Assembly: GCA_913009205.1 (NCBI GenBank)
Contig: CAJVYC010000010.1
Span: 24,265 to 88,264, forward strand
DNA: 64,000 nt
From: an uncultured Fluviicola sp.
GTDB lineage: Bacteria > Bacteroidota > Bacteroidia > Flavobacteriales_D > Crocinitomicaceae
Direction of reading: 5' to 3'
The notes under the pieces are model-generated. The model was not told the origin of the DNA, ran no database searches, and was given only the letters and a program-made list of their open reading frames with translations. Positions 29,297-39,433 of this stretch are shown one piece after another; the stretch's first letter is position 1; each line of letters begins with the position of its first letter. Both the position numbers and the translations under genes were made by a program.

Positions 29297-29790
29297 TTAC
29301 TTGCCGAACAAGGATTTAAAGAGCTCTTTCTTTTTGGGAAATTCAAGAGAAGGTATTAAGCTTTTGTCCAATTGCATGTTTTGATAGTGTCCTTTTTCTC
29401 ATGGATTCTGTTTAAAGAAAGCACCAATGACTTATCCTATATTATGTGCATGTTCTACACCATCGATAGGCACTTCCGGAGCCCGTAATTCCTGCCCAAG
29501 CGCCGACTTAGGAAGGGGCCCATCGAAAGTTGCCAAAAAGGTTGGATTCCAAGCCGAGGTTAGAGCCCTGCCATCCAGCAATTTTTGATCATGAATTAAA
29601 TAAAAGGTTAAGTCTTTAAAGAATGATGTTTTTTTAGTTCTTCTGAGACTTTAGGCCGACGAAGTGTCATTCGTTTAATTGCAATTTCTTTGTTCCATTC
29701 AATTCCAATAGTATTCGAAAAGTAAGCCAATGAGTCTGATAATTGTTCAAAGATTCCAAGTTGAATTGGCAGTTCATCAATCTATTTAGT
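29297..29790 (-). pseudogene. Degraded unidentified protein-coding gene
   Basis: Minus-strand pieces: IDELPIQLGIFEQLSDSLAYFSNTIGIEWNKEIAIKRMTLRRPKVSEELKKHHS / DLTFYLIHDQKLLDGRALTSAWNPTFLATFDGPLPKSALGQELRAPEVPIDGVEHAHNIG* / VIGAFFKQNP* / EKGHYQNMQLDKSLIPSLEFPKKKELFKSLFGK*. Confidence 0.6.
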
Positions 29791-29862
29791 CCATTAAATT
29801 AGTAGAGGGATTATGACTTCTTCCCAGAAATGTCTAACTTGATTAACTAAAGTAATGTCAAT

Positions 29863-32319
29863 ATGAAAAATTTTACTAATTATATGGTGGCGGTAATCGC
29901 AATTATCGGCTTTGGTTCCGCAGCAAACGCTCAATGTCCAGTAGGACAAATGGGAGTTACAGTAGATGTTGTTACCGATACTTGGGGATATGAAGCATAT
30001 TGGGAGGTTACCCCAACGGGAAGTGCCTGTGGAACAGGAACTATCGGTGCATTTGGGAACTTTGGCGTTGTTGGATGTTCAGGCGGCGGCTTACAGACAG
30101 CTGCAGGAACTGATCCTGGAGCCTATGCCAATAACACTACAATAACTGAAAATGTTGGCTGTTTAGATATTGGATCCTGTTTTGATATTCATTTCGTTGA
30201 TGATTATGGTGATGGTGGTACAACATTCCAAGTTTATCTTGATGGAGTTGCAACTGACTTTTTTACTGGAGCGGGTACAGGAAACGTATTTAATTTCTGT
30301 GTAACGGCTCCTGCGGCTTTTGATGCTGCAATTTCAAATCCAGATGATGAATATACATTGGTGCCTTTAACACAAGTTACAACATTGGGTTCAAATGGAT
30401 TGATCACAAATACTGGAAGTAGTGCAGTTACAGATGCAAACATGACTGTTAATGTATACAATGGATTAATGGCTAACGTATATACTGGAACAAGCAATAC
30501 TGTACCATCTATTTTAGTTGGAGCTTCTTCTCCAGTTGCAGCATTAGGATATACACCAACTTTAATTGATGTATACACTGTTGAGATGATTTCAAACATT
30601 GCTGAGTTAGACGGTGACATTACAAATGATACTGTTTATTCTACGTATGCAGTAACGGATAGTACATATGCCAGAGATAATGGCGTAATTACAGCCCTTT
30701 TAGGCCTTACTGGCTTCGGAAATACAGGAGTAATTGGTCAAAACTTTGATGTAGTTGCTATGGATACAATGACAACTGTTTCTTTCTTCATTGCTCCCGG
30801 AACAGCTGCATTAGGAGATAGCGTTAGTATTTCAATTTATGATGTTGTTGCAGGAACGCCAACAACTCCAATTGGAGGTTCTGATATTTACTTTCTTACA
30901 CCTGCAGATACAGTAGCTGGGGGAACGTTCTTAACATTACCTGTAACGAATCTTGCGTCTAATTCATTAATACTTGGTGCGGGCACTTATTATGCTGCAG
31001 TAAATGAATTTAGTACTATTGATAATATTGCAATTGCACTTACAGATGACTCATATACTCCGAACACAGCATGGATTTCTATTGATGGAGGTGCATTTAT
31101 TACAAGTGAGTCTGTTGGTTTCCCTGGAGCATATGTAATTCGTCCTAACTTCGGACCTTATGTTTGTTCTCCAACAGGTTCTACTGTATTGGATGCTGCT
31201 TGTAATACATATACTTGGGCACAAAACGGATCGACTTATACTGCATCAGGTATGTATAACGATACTTTAGTAAATGCAGAGGGATGTGATAGTATTGTAA
31301 CTCTTGATCTTACGATCAATGGACCAACAACTTCGACGCAAACAGAAGCTAGTTGTTCTGATTACGTTTGGATCGTTGATGGACAAACGTACATAATGAC
31401 TGGAATGTACACAGCCGTTATACCAAATGCTGCAGGTTGTGATAGTACGATTACTCTAGATCTTACAATTGGTATGCTTGACATTTCTACAACAGTGAAT
31501 GGTTCAACAATAACATCAAATGCTGGTGGTTCTGCTACCTATCAATGGGTGGATTGTGACAACGGTAATGCACCAATAGCAGGAGCAACGAACCAATCAT
31601 ACACTGCTACAGTAAGTGGAAATTACGCGGTAGTCATCGTTGATGGGACGTGTAACGCAGCATCGGTATGTGAGCCAGTATGTGTTGGAACAGCATCGAA
31701 TGCAACTGAAGCAGCATGTTTTTCTTATGTATGGGCTTTGGACGGAAATACGTACACTACAACAGGTCAATACACTGCGGTTCTTGCTAACGCAGCAGGA
31801 TGTGACAGTACAGTAACGTTGGACCTTACAATTAACACTGTTGACAATACAACTTCAGTTGCTGGAAATACTTTTACTGCGAACTTTGCTGGAGGGACTT
31901 ATTTGTGGATTGACTGTGTTACAAACAACACAATTGCTACTGAAACTAATCAGTCATTTACACCAACAACTCCCGGTGATTACGCTGTTATCGTTTCAGA
32001 TGGAACATGTTCAGATACGTCAGATTGTGTTACAAGTACAGTTGGATTGAATGAAAATACTCTTTCTAAAGGATTTGAGATTTTCCCTAATCCAACTAAA
32101 GGAGCTTTCACAATTGCAATTTCTGGAATTATAACAGATAAAGTAACAGTGATCATTACTGAAGCAAAGGGTAAAGTAATCATGACTCAAGACTTTACAA
32201 ATGTTTCTGAATCAATGGAACTTCCTGTTCATTTGAACAGTATGGAAGTTGGAGTTTATTTTGTAACTATTACAGCGAATGACTCTAAGTCAGTACAACG
32301 AATTGTTGTAACGAAATAG
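29863..32319 (+). CDS. Secreted repeat-containing T9SS type A sorting-domain protein
   Basis: 818 aa; signal peptide MKNFTNYMVAVIAIIGFGSAANAQ; C-terminus GFEIFPNPTKGAFTIAIS...VYFVTITANDSKSVQRIVVTK. Confidence 0.92.
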   Translation: MKNFTNYMVAVIAIIGFGSAANAQCPVGQMGVTVDVVTDTWGYEAYWEVTPTGSACGTGTIGAFGNFGVVGCSGGGLQTAAGTDPGAYANNTTITENVGCLDIGSCFDIHFVDDYGDGGTTFQVYLDGVATDFFTGAGTGNVFNFCVTAPAAFDAAISNPDDEYTLVPLTQVTTLGSNGLITNTGSSAVTDANMTVNVYNGLMANVYTGTSNTVPSILVGASSPVAALGYTPTLIDVYTVEMISNIAELDGDITNDTVYSTYAVTDSTYARDNGVITALLGLTGFGNTGVIGQNFDVVAMDTMTTVSFFIAPGTAALGDSVSISIYDVVAGTPTTPIGGSDIYFLTPADTVAGGTFLTLPVTNLASNSLILGAGTYYAAVNEFSTIDNIAIALTDDSYTPNTAWISIDGGAFITSESVGFPGAYVIRPNFGPYVCSPTGSTVLDAACNTYTWAQNGSTYTASGMYNDTLVNAEGCDSIVTLDLTINGPTTSTQTEASCSDYVWIVDGQTYIMTGMYTAVIPNAAGCDSTITLDLTIGMLDISTTVNGSTITSNAGGSATYQWVDCDNGNAPIAGATNQSYTATVSGNYAVVIVDGTCNAASVCEPVCVGTASNATEAACFSYVWALDGNTYTTTGQYTAVLANAAGCDSTVTLDLTINTVDNTTSVAGNTFTANFAGGTYLWIDCVTNNTIATETNQSFTPTTPGDYAVIVSDGTCSDTSDCVTSTVGLNENTLSKGFEIFPNPTKGAFTIAISGIITDKVTVIITEAKGKVIMTQDFTNVSESMELPVHLNSMEVGVYFVTITANDSKSVQRIVVTK
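31195..31833 (+). repeat. Three ~41-aa protein repeats (AxCxxYxWxxxGxTYxxxGxYxxxLxNAxGCDSxxTLDLTI) interspersed with a second repeat type
   Basis: AACNTYTWAQNGSTYTASGMYNDTLVNAEGCDSIVTLDLTI; ASCSDYVWIVDGQTYIMTGMYTAVIPNAAGCDSTITLDLTI; AACFSYVWALDGNTYTTTGQYTAVLANAAGCDSTVTLDLTI. Confidence 0.9.
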
Positions 32320-32341
32320 TCATTCTAAAAGCATACTTTTG

Positions 32342-32372
32342 AGGGTCTTGGTTCAGCTAAGGCCCTTTTTTT
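32342..32372 (+). terminator. Rho-independent terminator for the 29863 gene
   Basis: agggtctt-ggttcagct-aaggccct-ttttttt; T-run abuts the ATG at 32373. Confidence 0.75.
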
Positions 32373-33299
32373 ATGTCCAAAGTTTTAAAAGCACATATCG
32401 CCTTGTTTTCTGTAAATGCTCTATATGGGGCAAATCATGTAATAGCGAAAGGTGTTATGCCGGATTATTTAACACCTAGTGTTTTCATTTTTCTTCGAGC
32501 TTCAGGTGCAACACTTCTGTTTTGGATTTTTAAAATCATCTTTGTTCGGGAAAAGGTACAACGAAAGGACTTGTTTTTAATGGCTCTATGTGGTTTGTTT
32601 GGAGTTGCAATGAATCAACTATTCTTCTTTCATGGTTTAAGTCTTACATCTCCTGTTAATACAGGAATTATAATGACAATCAATCCTATTCTAGTAGTTG
32701 TTCTTTCCTTTTTCATTCTCAAAGAAGCAATAACATTAAGACGTTCCGTAGGAATTCTGATTGGAGCAACAGGAGCTGTTTTATTGACATTAACCGCAGG
32801 GACAGGAATCGGAGACTCTTCACTCGGGGATTTATTCATTTTTATAAACGCCGCGAGTTATGCTCTTTATTTGGTGTTGGTTAAGCCTCTAATGGGTAAA
32901 TACAAACCTCTCACAGTTATCACCTATGTTTTCTCTTTCGGCTTCATTTTCGTGATGCTTTACCCACCAACATTTATGGAACTTTCCATAACCAATTTCT
33001 CTAGAATACCGATGAGTATGGTCTTCGTGATAATTTATGTTGTGGTTGGAGTTACCTTCTTGGCTTACCTATTAACTGTTTTCGGGTTAAAACATGTTAG
33101 TCCGTCTGCAACAAGTGCCTATATATATTTACAACCTGTTTTGGTTATGCTTTTCGCGGTTGGCTTAAGCGCTCTTGGAATGGCAGAGGATTATACAGGA
33201 ACAATTACCGGCGAAAAAATAATGTACATGATTTTGATATTCATCGGCGTGTACATAACCTCGTCCAAATCTTTCAAAAAGGAGTCTTTGTCTCAGTGA
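32373..33299 (+). CDS. EamA/DMT family transporter
   Basis: 308 aa, ten hydrophobic segments, two EamA halves. Confidence 0.9.
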   Translation: MSKVLKAHIALFSVNALYGANHVIAKGVMPDYLTPSVFIFLRASGATLLFWIFKIIFVREKVQRKDLFLMALCGLFGVAMNQLFFFHGLSLTSPVNTGIIMTINPILVVVLSFFILKEAITLRRSVGILIGATGAVLLTLTAGTGIGDSSLGDLFIFINAASYALYLVLVKPLMGKYKPLTVITYVFSFGFIFVMLYPPTFMELSITNFSRIPMSMVFVIIYVVVGVTFLAYLLTVFGLKHVSPSATSAYIYLQPVLVMLFAVGLSALGMAEDYTGTITGEKIMYMILIFIGVYITSSKSFKKESLSQ

Positions 33300-33356
33300 A
33301 TTAGATTGTATTACTAAACAGTGGCTTTTTCTTAACTTTACCAAAAAAATTAGTGT

Positions 33357-34220
33357 ATGCTTAAATCAATGACTGGCTTTGGAAAGGCTACTGGAACGTT
33401 TAATTCTAAAAAGGTTTCTGTCGAGATTCGTTCTTTGAACAGTAAATCTATGGATTTGAATGTAAGAATGCCTTCACAGTACAAAGAGCTGGACGGTACG
33501 ATTCGAAAGATAATTTCTACTGAATTAGGAAGAGGTAAGGCTGATGTTTTCATTAACGTTGACAGTATCGGTGAGGAAAGCTCCGTTTCAATCAATAAGA
33601 CGCTTGCTAAGAAATACTACGACGAACTAAAGGCATTGAATGATGTAATGGGTCAAGATGATCCAGATTACTTAGCGATGATCATGCGAATACCTGATAT
33701 TATTGAGAATTCGAAAGAGGATTTAACTGATGATGAGAAATCATGGATGGTTGAACTTGTTAAAGAAGCAACAATAAAACTGAATGAATTCAGAAGAAAA
33801 GAAGGTGAAGATTTAGAACGCGAATTTGCTTTGAGAATTAATGAGATTAGAGATTTATTGAATGAAGTTCCCAAGTATGAAGAGGAGCGAATTCACGCAA
33901 TTAGAGATAGAATGAAAAAGGGATTGGAAGAATTGGATAAAGGCCATGATGAAAATCGCTTTGAACAGGAAATGATCTTTTATATCGAAAAATTGGATGT
34001 CGCGGAGGAGAAAATGCGCCTTTCAAATCATCTTACGTACTTCAAAGAAACAATGCAGTTAAATGAATCAGGCAAGAAGCTAGGGTTCATAGGGCAAGAG
34101 ATAGGAAGAGAGATTAACACTTTAGGAAGCAAGAGTAATCATGCAGAAATGCAGAAGCTTGTTATCGGAATGAAAGACAATCTCGAAAAAATAAAAGAGC
34201 AGATTTTAAATACACTTTAA
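33357..34220 (+). CDS. yicC: YicC/YloC family endoribonuclease
   Basis: MLKSMTGFGKATG...VEIRSLNSKSMDLNVRMPSQYKELDGTIR; C-terminal GREINTLGSKSNHAEMQKLVIGMKDNLEKIKEQILN. Confidence 0.95.
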   Translation: MLKSMTGFGKATGTFNSKKVSVEIRSLNSKSMDLNVRMPSQYKELDGTIRKIISTELGRGKADVFINVDSIGEESSVSINKTLAKKYYDELKALNDVMGQDDPDYLAMIMRIPDIIENSKEDLTDDEKSWMVELVKEATIKLNEFRRKEGEDLEREFALRINEIRDLLNEVPKYEEERIHAIRDRMKKGLEELDKGHDENRFEQEMIFYIEKLDVAEEKMRLSNHLTYFKETMQLNESGKKLGFIGQEIGREINTLGSKSNHAEMQKLVIGMKDNLEKIKEQILNTL

Positions 34221-34235
34221 GATTTTCTATTAATT

Positions 34236-34817
34236 ATGGACTTAAATGGCAATGGTAAATGCGTTATTTTCTCGGCTCCTTCAGGTGCGGGTAAAACGAC
34301 AATTGTACATGATTTGTTAACTAAGAATTTGGGGATGGAATTCTCAGTTTCAGCATGCAGCAGAGATCCACGTCCAAATGAAGAAGATAAAAAGGACTAT
34401 CACTTCTTGGGAGTTGATGGCTTTCGTGAAAAGATAAAGGATGATGCATTCGTTGAATGGGAAGAAGTGTACACGAATAATTTTTACGGAACGCTAAAAT
34501 CCGAAATGGAACGCATTTGGAGTCAAGGCAATGCCGTAATCTTCGACGTTGATGTTATCGGTGGCTTAAATATTAAAAAGCAATTTGGTGATAACGCTTT
34601 TGCCGTATTTGTGAAGCCTCCGAGTTACGAAGAACTGGAAAAGCGACTACGTGGACGCAGCACAGAATCGGAAGATAAGATCAATCAACGAATGGCTAAA
34701 GCAAGGAAGGAGTTGGCATTTGCAGAAGAGTTTGATGTCGTATTGATTAACGATAATTTGGAAGAAGCTTGTGAAAAAGCAAAACAGTTGGTCTCAGATT
34801 TCTTAAAAGCAGAATGA
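34236..34817 (+). CDS. gmk: Guanylate kinase
   Basis: GKCVIFSAPSGAGKTTIVHDL, SACSRDPRPNEEDKKDYHFLG. Confidence 0.96.
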   Translation: MDLNGNGKCVIFSAPSGAGKTTIVHDLLTKNLGMEFSVSACSRDPRPNEEDKKDYHFLGVDGFREKIKDDAFVEWEEVYTNNFYGTLKSEMERIWSQGNAVIFDVDVIGGLNIKKQFGDNAFAVFVKPPSYEELEKRLRGRSTESEDKINQRMAKARKELAFAEEFDVVLINDNLEEACEKAKQLVSDFLKAE

Positions 34818-35431
34818 AAATAGGACTCTATTTCGGAACATTCAATCCCGTTCATGTCGGACACTTGGTTATTGCCAATTATATGGCTGCCAATTCTGAC
34901 ATGGATCAAGTTTGGCTCGTTGTTTCACCACAAAACCCTTTAAAAAAGAAAAGCAATTTGCTAGAGGATTATCATCGATTAGCTCTAGTTAAAGAGGGGA
35001 TTAAGGACAATTCTAATCTTAGAGCGAGCGATATCGAATTCAGATTACCTAAACCAAGTTATACAGCAACAACACTAGCTTATCTAAAGGAAAAACATCC
35101 GGAAAATGAGTTTGCTCTTATTATGGGCGAGGATAATTTGAGGACTTTCCATAAATGGCAAAACCACGATACGATTCTTGAGAACCATGAAGTATATGTT
35201 TACCCTAGAGTCCATACAATTCAGGAGTTAGAAGACTTGTCAATTGAAAAAGGGCAAGAAAAAAACAGTTTTGACGATCATAGAAACGTGCATATTTGTA
35301 ATGACGTTCCTATTATGAATATTTCATCAAGCTTTATTAGAAACCATATTAAAGAGGGCAAAGACGTACGGTATCTTTTAACGGAACCTGTACATCAGTA
35401 TCTTGTTGAGATGAATTTCTATAAGTCTTAA
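34814..35431 (+). CDS. nadD: Nicotinate-nucleotide adenylyltransferase
   Basis: MKIGLYFGTFNPVHVGHLVIANYMA, ISSSFIRNHIKEGKDVRYLL; overlaps gmk by 4 nt. Confidence 0.95.
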   Translation: MKIGLYFGTFNPVHVGHLVIANYMAANSDMDQVWLVVSPQNPLKKKSNLLEDYHRLALVKEGIKDNSNLRASDIEFRLPKPSYTATTLAYLKEKHPENEFALIMGEDNLRTFHKWQNHDTILENHEVYVYPRVHTIQELEDLSIEKGQEKNSFDDHRNVHICNDVPIMNISSSFIRNHIKEGKDVRYLLTEPVHQYLVEMNFYKS

Positions 35432-35437
35432 ATAGAA

Positions 35438-36094
35438 TTAAAGCTGCATTTCAGGAATATTATCGGGAATAACCAAATCACCTTCTGTTGCCGCCATAAT
35501 TTCTTCAACGGTAACACCGGGAGCTCTTTCAACGAGGTGAAACGCGTTATTTTTTATTTCCATAACTGCTAGGTTGGTGATCACTTTTTTAACGCAGCCA
35601 ACCCCCGTTAATGGAAGTGAACATTTTTTCAAAAGCTTAGAAACGCCAGCCTTGTTTGCATGCATCATAGCTACAATAATGTTCTCAGCAGATGCCACTA
35701 AGTCCATTGCACCTCCCATTCCTTTAACCATTTTCCCTGGAATTTTCCAATTGGCAATATCTCCATTTTGAGAAACTTCCATAGCTCCAAGAACAGTCAA
35801 TTGAACGTGTTGTCCGCGGATCATTGCAAATGACATCGCTGAATCGAAGTATGCTGCGCCATTCATTGCGGTAATCGTTTGCTTTCCCGCGTTGATTAAA
35901 TCAGCATCTTCTTCACCATCAATGGGAAATGGTCCCATTCCTAAAATTCCATTTTCAGATTGAAACTCTACTTCTATTCCTTCCGGGATATAATTCGCCA
36001 CGAGAGTTGGAATACCGATTCCCAAATTCACGTACCATCCATCTCTCAACTCCTGCGCTATTCGTTGCGCAATACCGTTTTTATCTAATGCCAT
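35438..36094 (-). CDS. scoB: 3-oxoacid CoA-transferase subunit B
   Basis: GWYVNLGIGIPTLVANYIPEGIEVEFQSENGILGMGPFP; CoA-transferase beta signature. Confidence 0.93.
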   Translation of the reverse strand: MALDKNGIAQRIAQELRDGWYVNLGIGIPTLVANYIPEGIEVEFQSENGILGMGPFPIDGEEDADLINAGKQTITAMNGAAYFDSAMSFAMIRGQHVQLTVLGAMEVSQNGDIANWKIPGKMVKGMGGAMDLVASAENIIVAMMHANKAGVSKLLKKCSLPLTGVGCVKKVITNLAVMEIKNNAFHLVERAPGVTVEEIMAATEGDLVIPDNIPEMQL

Positions 36095-36143
36095 CTTTAA
36101 TGAGGAATTATAAATTCATAATTATGAATTCATCATTTAATAA

Positions 36144-36839
36144 TTATTTCTGTCTAACCGTGCGTTGTTCAATTCTCTTCTCAAAAGTCTCCCCTTGGAA
36201 AATACGTTGAATGAAAATACCTGGTGTGTGAATTTCATTTGGATTAAGAGATCCAGCAGGTAATAATTCTTCTACTTCCGCAACAGTAATCTTTCCTGCC
36301 ATAGCCATCATTGGGTTGAAGTTTCGAGCTGTTGCTTTAAAGATCAAATTCCCTTCGGTATCGCCTCTCCAAGCTTTCACAATTGCGAAGTCAGCTGTCA
36401 ATGCCGATTCTAAAATGTGAGGTTTTCCATTAAATTCTCGAACTTCCTTTCCTTCTGCAACTTCAGTTCCATACCCTGCGGGGGTATAGAATGCAGGGAT
36501 TCCTGCGCCACCTGCTCTGCATCTTTCTGCCAATGATCCTTGAGGTATTAAATCCACTTCCAACTCACCAGAAAGCATTTGGCGTTCGAATTCATCATTT
36601 TCACCAACGTAAGACGAAATCATTTTCTTGATTTGTTTCCCTTGAAGGAGCAGACCCAATCCAAAATCATCGACACCCGCATTATTGGAGATACATGTTA
36701 ATCCAGACACGCCCATTCTCACCATTTCGGCAATTGAATTTTCTGGTATCCCACAAAGCCCAAATCCACCCATCATTAGGGTCATATCATCTTGTAATCC
36801 TTCCAGAGCCTCAACAGGGTTCTTTACAACTTTATTCAT
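36144..36839 (-). CDS. scoA: 3-oxoacid CoA-transferase subunit A
   Basis: [40 protein letters not shown]. Confidence 0.93.
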   Translation of the reverse strand: MNKVVKNPVEALEGLQDDMTLMMGGFGLCGIPENSIAEMVRMGVSGLTCISNNAGVDDFGLGLLLQGKQIKKMISSYVGENDEFERQMLSGELEVDLIPQGSLAERCRAGGAGIPAFYTPAGYGTEVAEGKEVREFNGKPHILESALTADFAIVKAWRGDTEGNLIFKATARNFNPMMAMAGKITVAEVEELLPAGSLNPNEIHTPGIFIQRIFQGETFEKRIEQRTVRQK

Positions 36840-36850
36840 AATCGTTTATA

Positions 36851-39373
36851 TTATCCACCGTTAAAGAAATCGAATGGGTCACCTCCATTATTTTCATCGT
36901 CGCAGCCAAATTCTAGCGGGTCATAACCTATGGGTTCTTCAAAATCTTCTCTTGATATATTTAAGTCCGTATCCTTGTAGGCCTTTTGCATATAGTATCC
37001 AAAAATGGGAAGTGCCATTCGTGCACCTTGACCCCAAGTCATACTTTTGAATCGAACGGCCCTGTCCTCTGCACCCACCCAAACCCCAGTAACTAAGTCA
37101 GGTGTTAGCCCCATGTACCATCCGTCAGAATTACTTTGAGTAGTTCCCGTTTTACCCGCCATTGGGTAGTTTAGTCCACCCCAAGGATGGTATGTTCCTC
37201 TTAACGATGTCCCTGTTCCATATTGAACCACTCCTTTCATCATTAATAAAACTCTGTGTGCAAGGTTTGCATTTAGAACTTCTTTGGAATAAGGCTCTGC
37301 GCTGTATATAACATTTCCGCGTCTGTCTTCAATTCTTAAAACGGTCGTAGGGCGGTTGTAAATCCCATTATTAACAAGCATTGCTTGTGCGGCAACCATT
37401 TTATATACAGATAAATCCATCACGCCAAGACACATAGATGGAACTTCATCTTCAGGTCGCAAAACGATCTCTAAATCTTTCAATAGCTTGGAAATATTTT
37501 TCGGGCCTGCATATCCACCCATCTTTTTCATAACCTGGACAGTCCCGGGGTTGTTTGAAGTTGCTAAGCAATATTCTACCGATCTGTCTTGATCTAAAGC
37601 ACCGGAAGGGCACCATCTGGACTCTATGTTTCCCATGGATCCAAACACATCCACACAAGTATTGACTTCTCCTTTTAGCATCGTACATGGCTTAGCCACG
37701 CCCATTGCCAATGCTGTAGAATAAACAAAGGGTTTAATAGTTGACCCTACCTGTCTTGTTCCTTGTTTTACGTGATCGTAGGCAAAATGATGGAAATCAA
37801 CTCCTCCGACCCAAGCCTTAACAAATCCAGTTGATGGCTCAAGAGACATCATTCCAGATTGTAGAATTCCCTTGTAATACCGAATCGAATCATTCGGCGT
37901 AAGAATAGTATCAATATCGCCGCCCCAAGAAAAAATACGCATTTGAGTTGGCAGTTCAAATGATTTTTCAATTTCGGCAGTTGATACTCCTGCTGCTTTC
38001 ATTGTCCTAAATCGCTCAGACTTTTTTCGACCTGAATTCATCAATGTTTCAGCAACTTCCTCATTAATTCTGTTGGTAAATGGCGGTCGTTTTAGGGTTC
38101 GATTGTTTTTATCAAATTCCGGTTGCAAAGTCTCCGATAAGTGCCTTTTCATTGCGCCTTCAGCATACGTCTGTAGCGAAACGTTGATCGTAGTAAACAC
38201 TTTTAATCCATCTCTGTAAACATTGTAAGCACTGCCATCTTTTTTAGCATAGACAAGTTTTCCATCTGGATTGCACTTTTTGAACAAATCCGTTAATTGG
38301 CTTCTAAGTGATTCTCTGAAGTAAGGCGCAATTCCCTGTTTGTGATCGACAATCTGATAGTTCGTCGCTTGGTGTTGTTTTGTCAGTGTGTCATACTCCT
38401 CTTGAGTCATTAAGTTTTTAAGTGCCTGGTTTTCGGCAATTGTGCTTCTCTTCCATTGGAAAAGAACTTGATTTCTACGCTCATGCGCTCTCACACTGTC
38501 TTCGGATCTTAATACACGCATTTGAGATTCGGAAACATTTTCAACAGAAACGTTATTCGCTTTGGCCGCTTTGGATCGGTAATCTTTTATTTGATAGGTC
38601 TGCGGATTGTACAATGAAGGGTTTTTACACATCCCAACAAGCATTGCAGCTTCAGTTTTAGAAAGGTCAATCGGTTTTTTATTGAAATATACTTTGGCGG
38701 CATTTTCAATTCCTACGGCATTGTGAAGGAAGTCAAACTGATTGAGATACATTGTAATGATCTCCTCCTTTGTATAGCGTTCTTCCAGTCGAATGGCAAT
38801 AATATTTTCCTTGATTTTTTCATTCAAACGTTTTCTGAACCCAGTAGGTCCAGTAGGCACTGGTTTACCTTCTGCTCTTAGTGCTGCAATTCGTTCTCTT
38901 TCTTGAAGTGTAAAGAGTAGTTTGGCCAATTGTTGAGAAATCGTAGATGCTCCACCAGCACTTCCCATGTTTGTAATGGCCCTAGCAAGTCCTCTAAAAT
39001 CAATTCCAGAGTGCTCCATAAAGCGTTCATCTTCTGTAGCAATTAAAGCATCAAAAACGAAGGGTGAAATGTCTTTATAGGCAACACTGGTCCTGTTTAC
39101 GCTCCAGTAACGCCCTAATTCTGTCTGGCCGTCGTCAGCGAAGATAACAGAAGCTAAAAGTTCTGGTGGGTTCTCTAACATTTCAACCGAAGGAAGGTCA
39201 CTTTCAGATTGAGAGGAGAAAAGGTAGGTAATCACCATTACGGGTGTTAAGGCCAATAACCAGCAAACAACAAATAGGATGATTGACGTTTTTTTTTCGA
39301 AACGTGTCTTTCCCTTTTTAGTTTTTCCTTTTGCGCCCTTTCTAAACTTGAGCTTTTCGAGTAATTTTTTCAT
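36851..39373 (-). CDS. Bifunctional penicillin-binding protein 1A
   Basis: 840 aa; ATEDERFMEHSGIDFRGLARA (GT51), RQVGSTIKPFVYSTAL, AGKTGTTQSNSDGWYMGLTPDLVTGVWVG (transpeptidase). Confidence 0.95.
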   Translation of the reverse strand: MKKLLEKLKFRKGAKGKTKKGKTRFEKKTSIILFVVCWLLALTPVMVITYLFSSQSESDLPSVEMLENPPELLASVIFADDGQTELGRYWSVNRTSVAYKDISPFVFDALIATEDERFMEHSGIDFRGLARAITNMGSAGGASTISQQLAKLLFTLQERERIAALRAEGKPVPTGPTGFRKRLNEKIKENIIAIRLEERYTKEEIITMYLNQFDFLHNAVGIENAAKVYFNKKPIDLSKTEAAMLVGMCKNPSLYNPQTYQIKDYRSKAAKANNVSVENVSESQMRVLRSEDSVRAHERRNQVLFQWKRSTIAENQALKNLMTQEEYDTLTKQHQATNYQIVDHKQGIAPYFRESLRSQLTDLFKKCNPDGKLVYAKKDGSAYNVYRDGLKVFTTINVSLQTYAEGAMKRHLSETLQPEFDKNNRTLKRPPFTNRINEEVAETLMNSGRKKSERFRTMKAAGVSTAEIEKSFELPTQMRIFSWGGDIDTILTPNDSIRYYKGILQSGMMSLEPSTGFVKAWVGGVDFHHFAYDHVKQGTRQVGSTIKPFVYSTALAMGVAKPCTMLKGEVNTCVDVFGSMGNIESRWCPSGALDQDRSVEYCLATSNNPGTVQVMKKMGGYAGPKNISKLLKDLEIVLRPEDEVPSMCLGVMDLSVYKMVAAQAMLVNNGIYNRPTTVLRIEDRRGNVIYSAEPYSKEVLNANLAHRVLLMMKGVVQYGTGTSLRGTYHPWGGLNYPMAGKTGTTQSNSDGWYMGLTPDLVTGVWVGAEDRAVRFKSMTWGQGARMALPIFGYYMQKAYKDTDLNISREDFEEPIGYDPLEFGCDDENNGGDPFDFFNGG

Positions 39374-39433
39374 GGCGGATTGATAGAGTGATAAAAATAG
39401 GAATTCTCACCGATAAATAGTTGATCTAAAAAA

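Noticed and set aside
30234-30620. Minus 128-aa ORF inside the T9SS repeat protein
   Set aside because: Mirror of Thr/Val-rich sense codons; no start-site or motif support.
31195-31833. Repeats considered as CRISPR-like
   Set aside because: Unit is ~123 bp, in frame, and conserved at protein level; no spacer structure.
37452-37688. Minus 78-aa Cys/Trp-rich ORF
   Set aside because: Out-of-frame reading of PBP1A.
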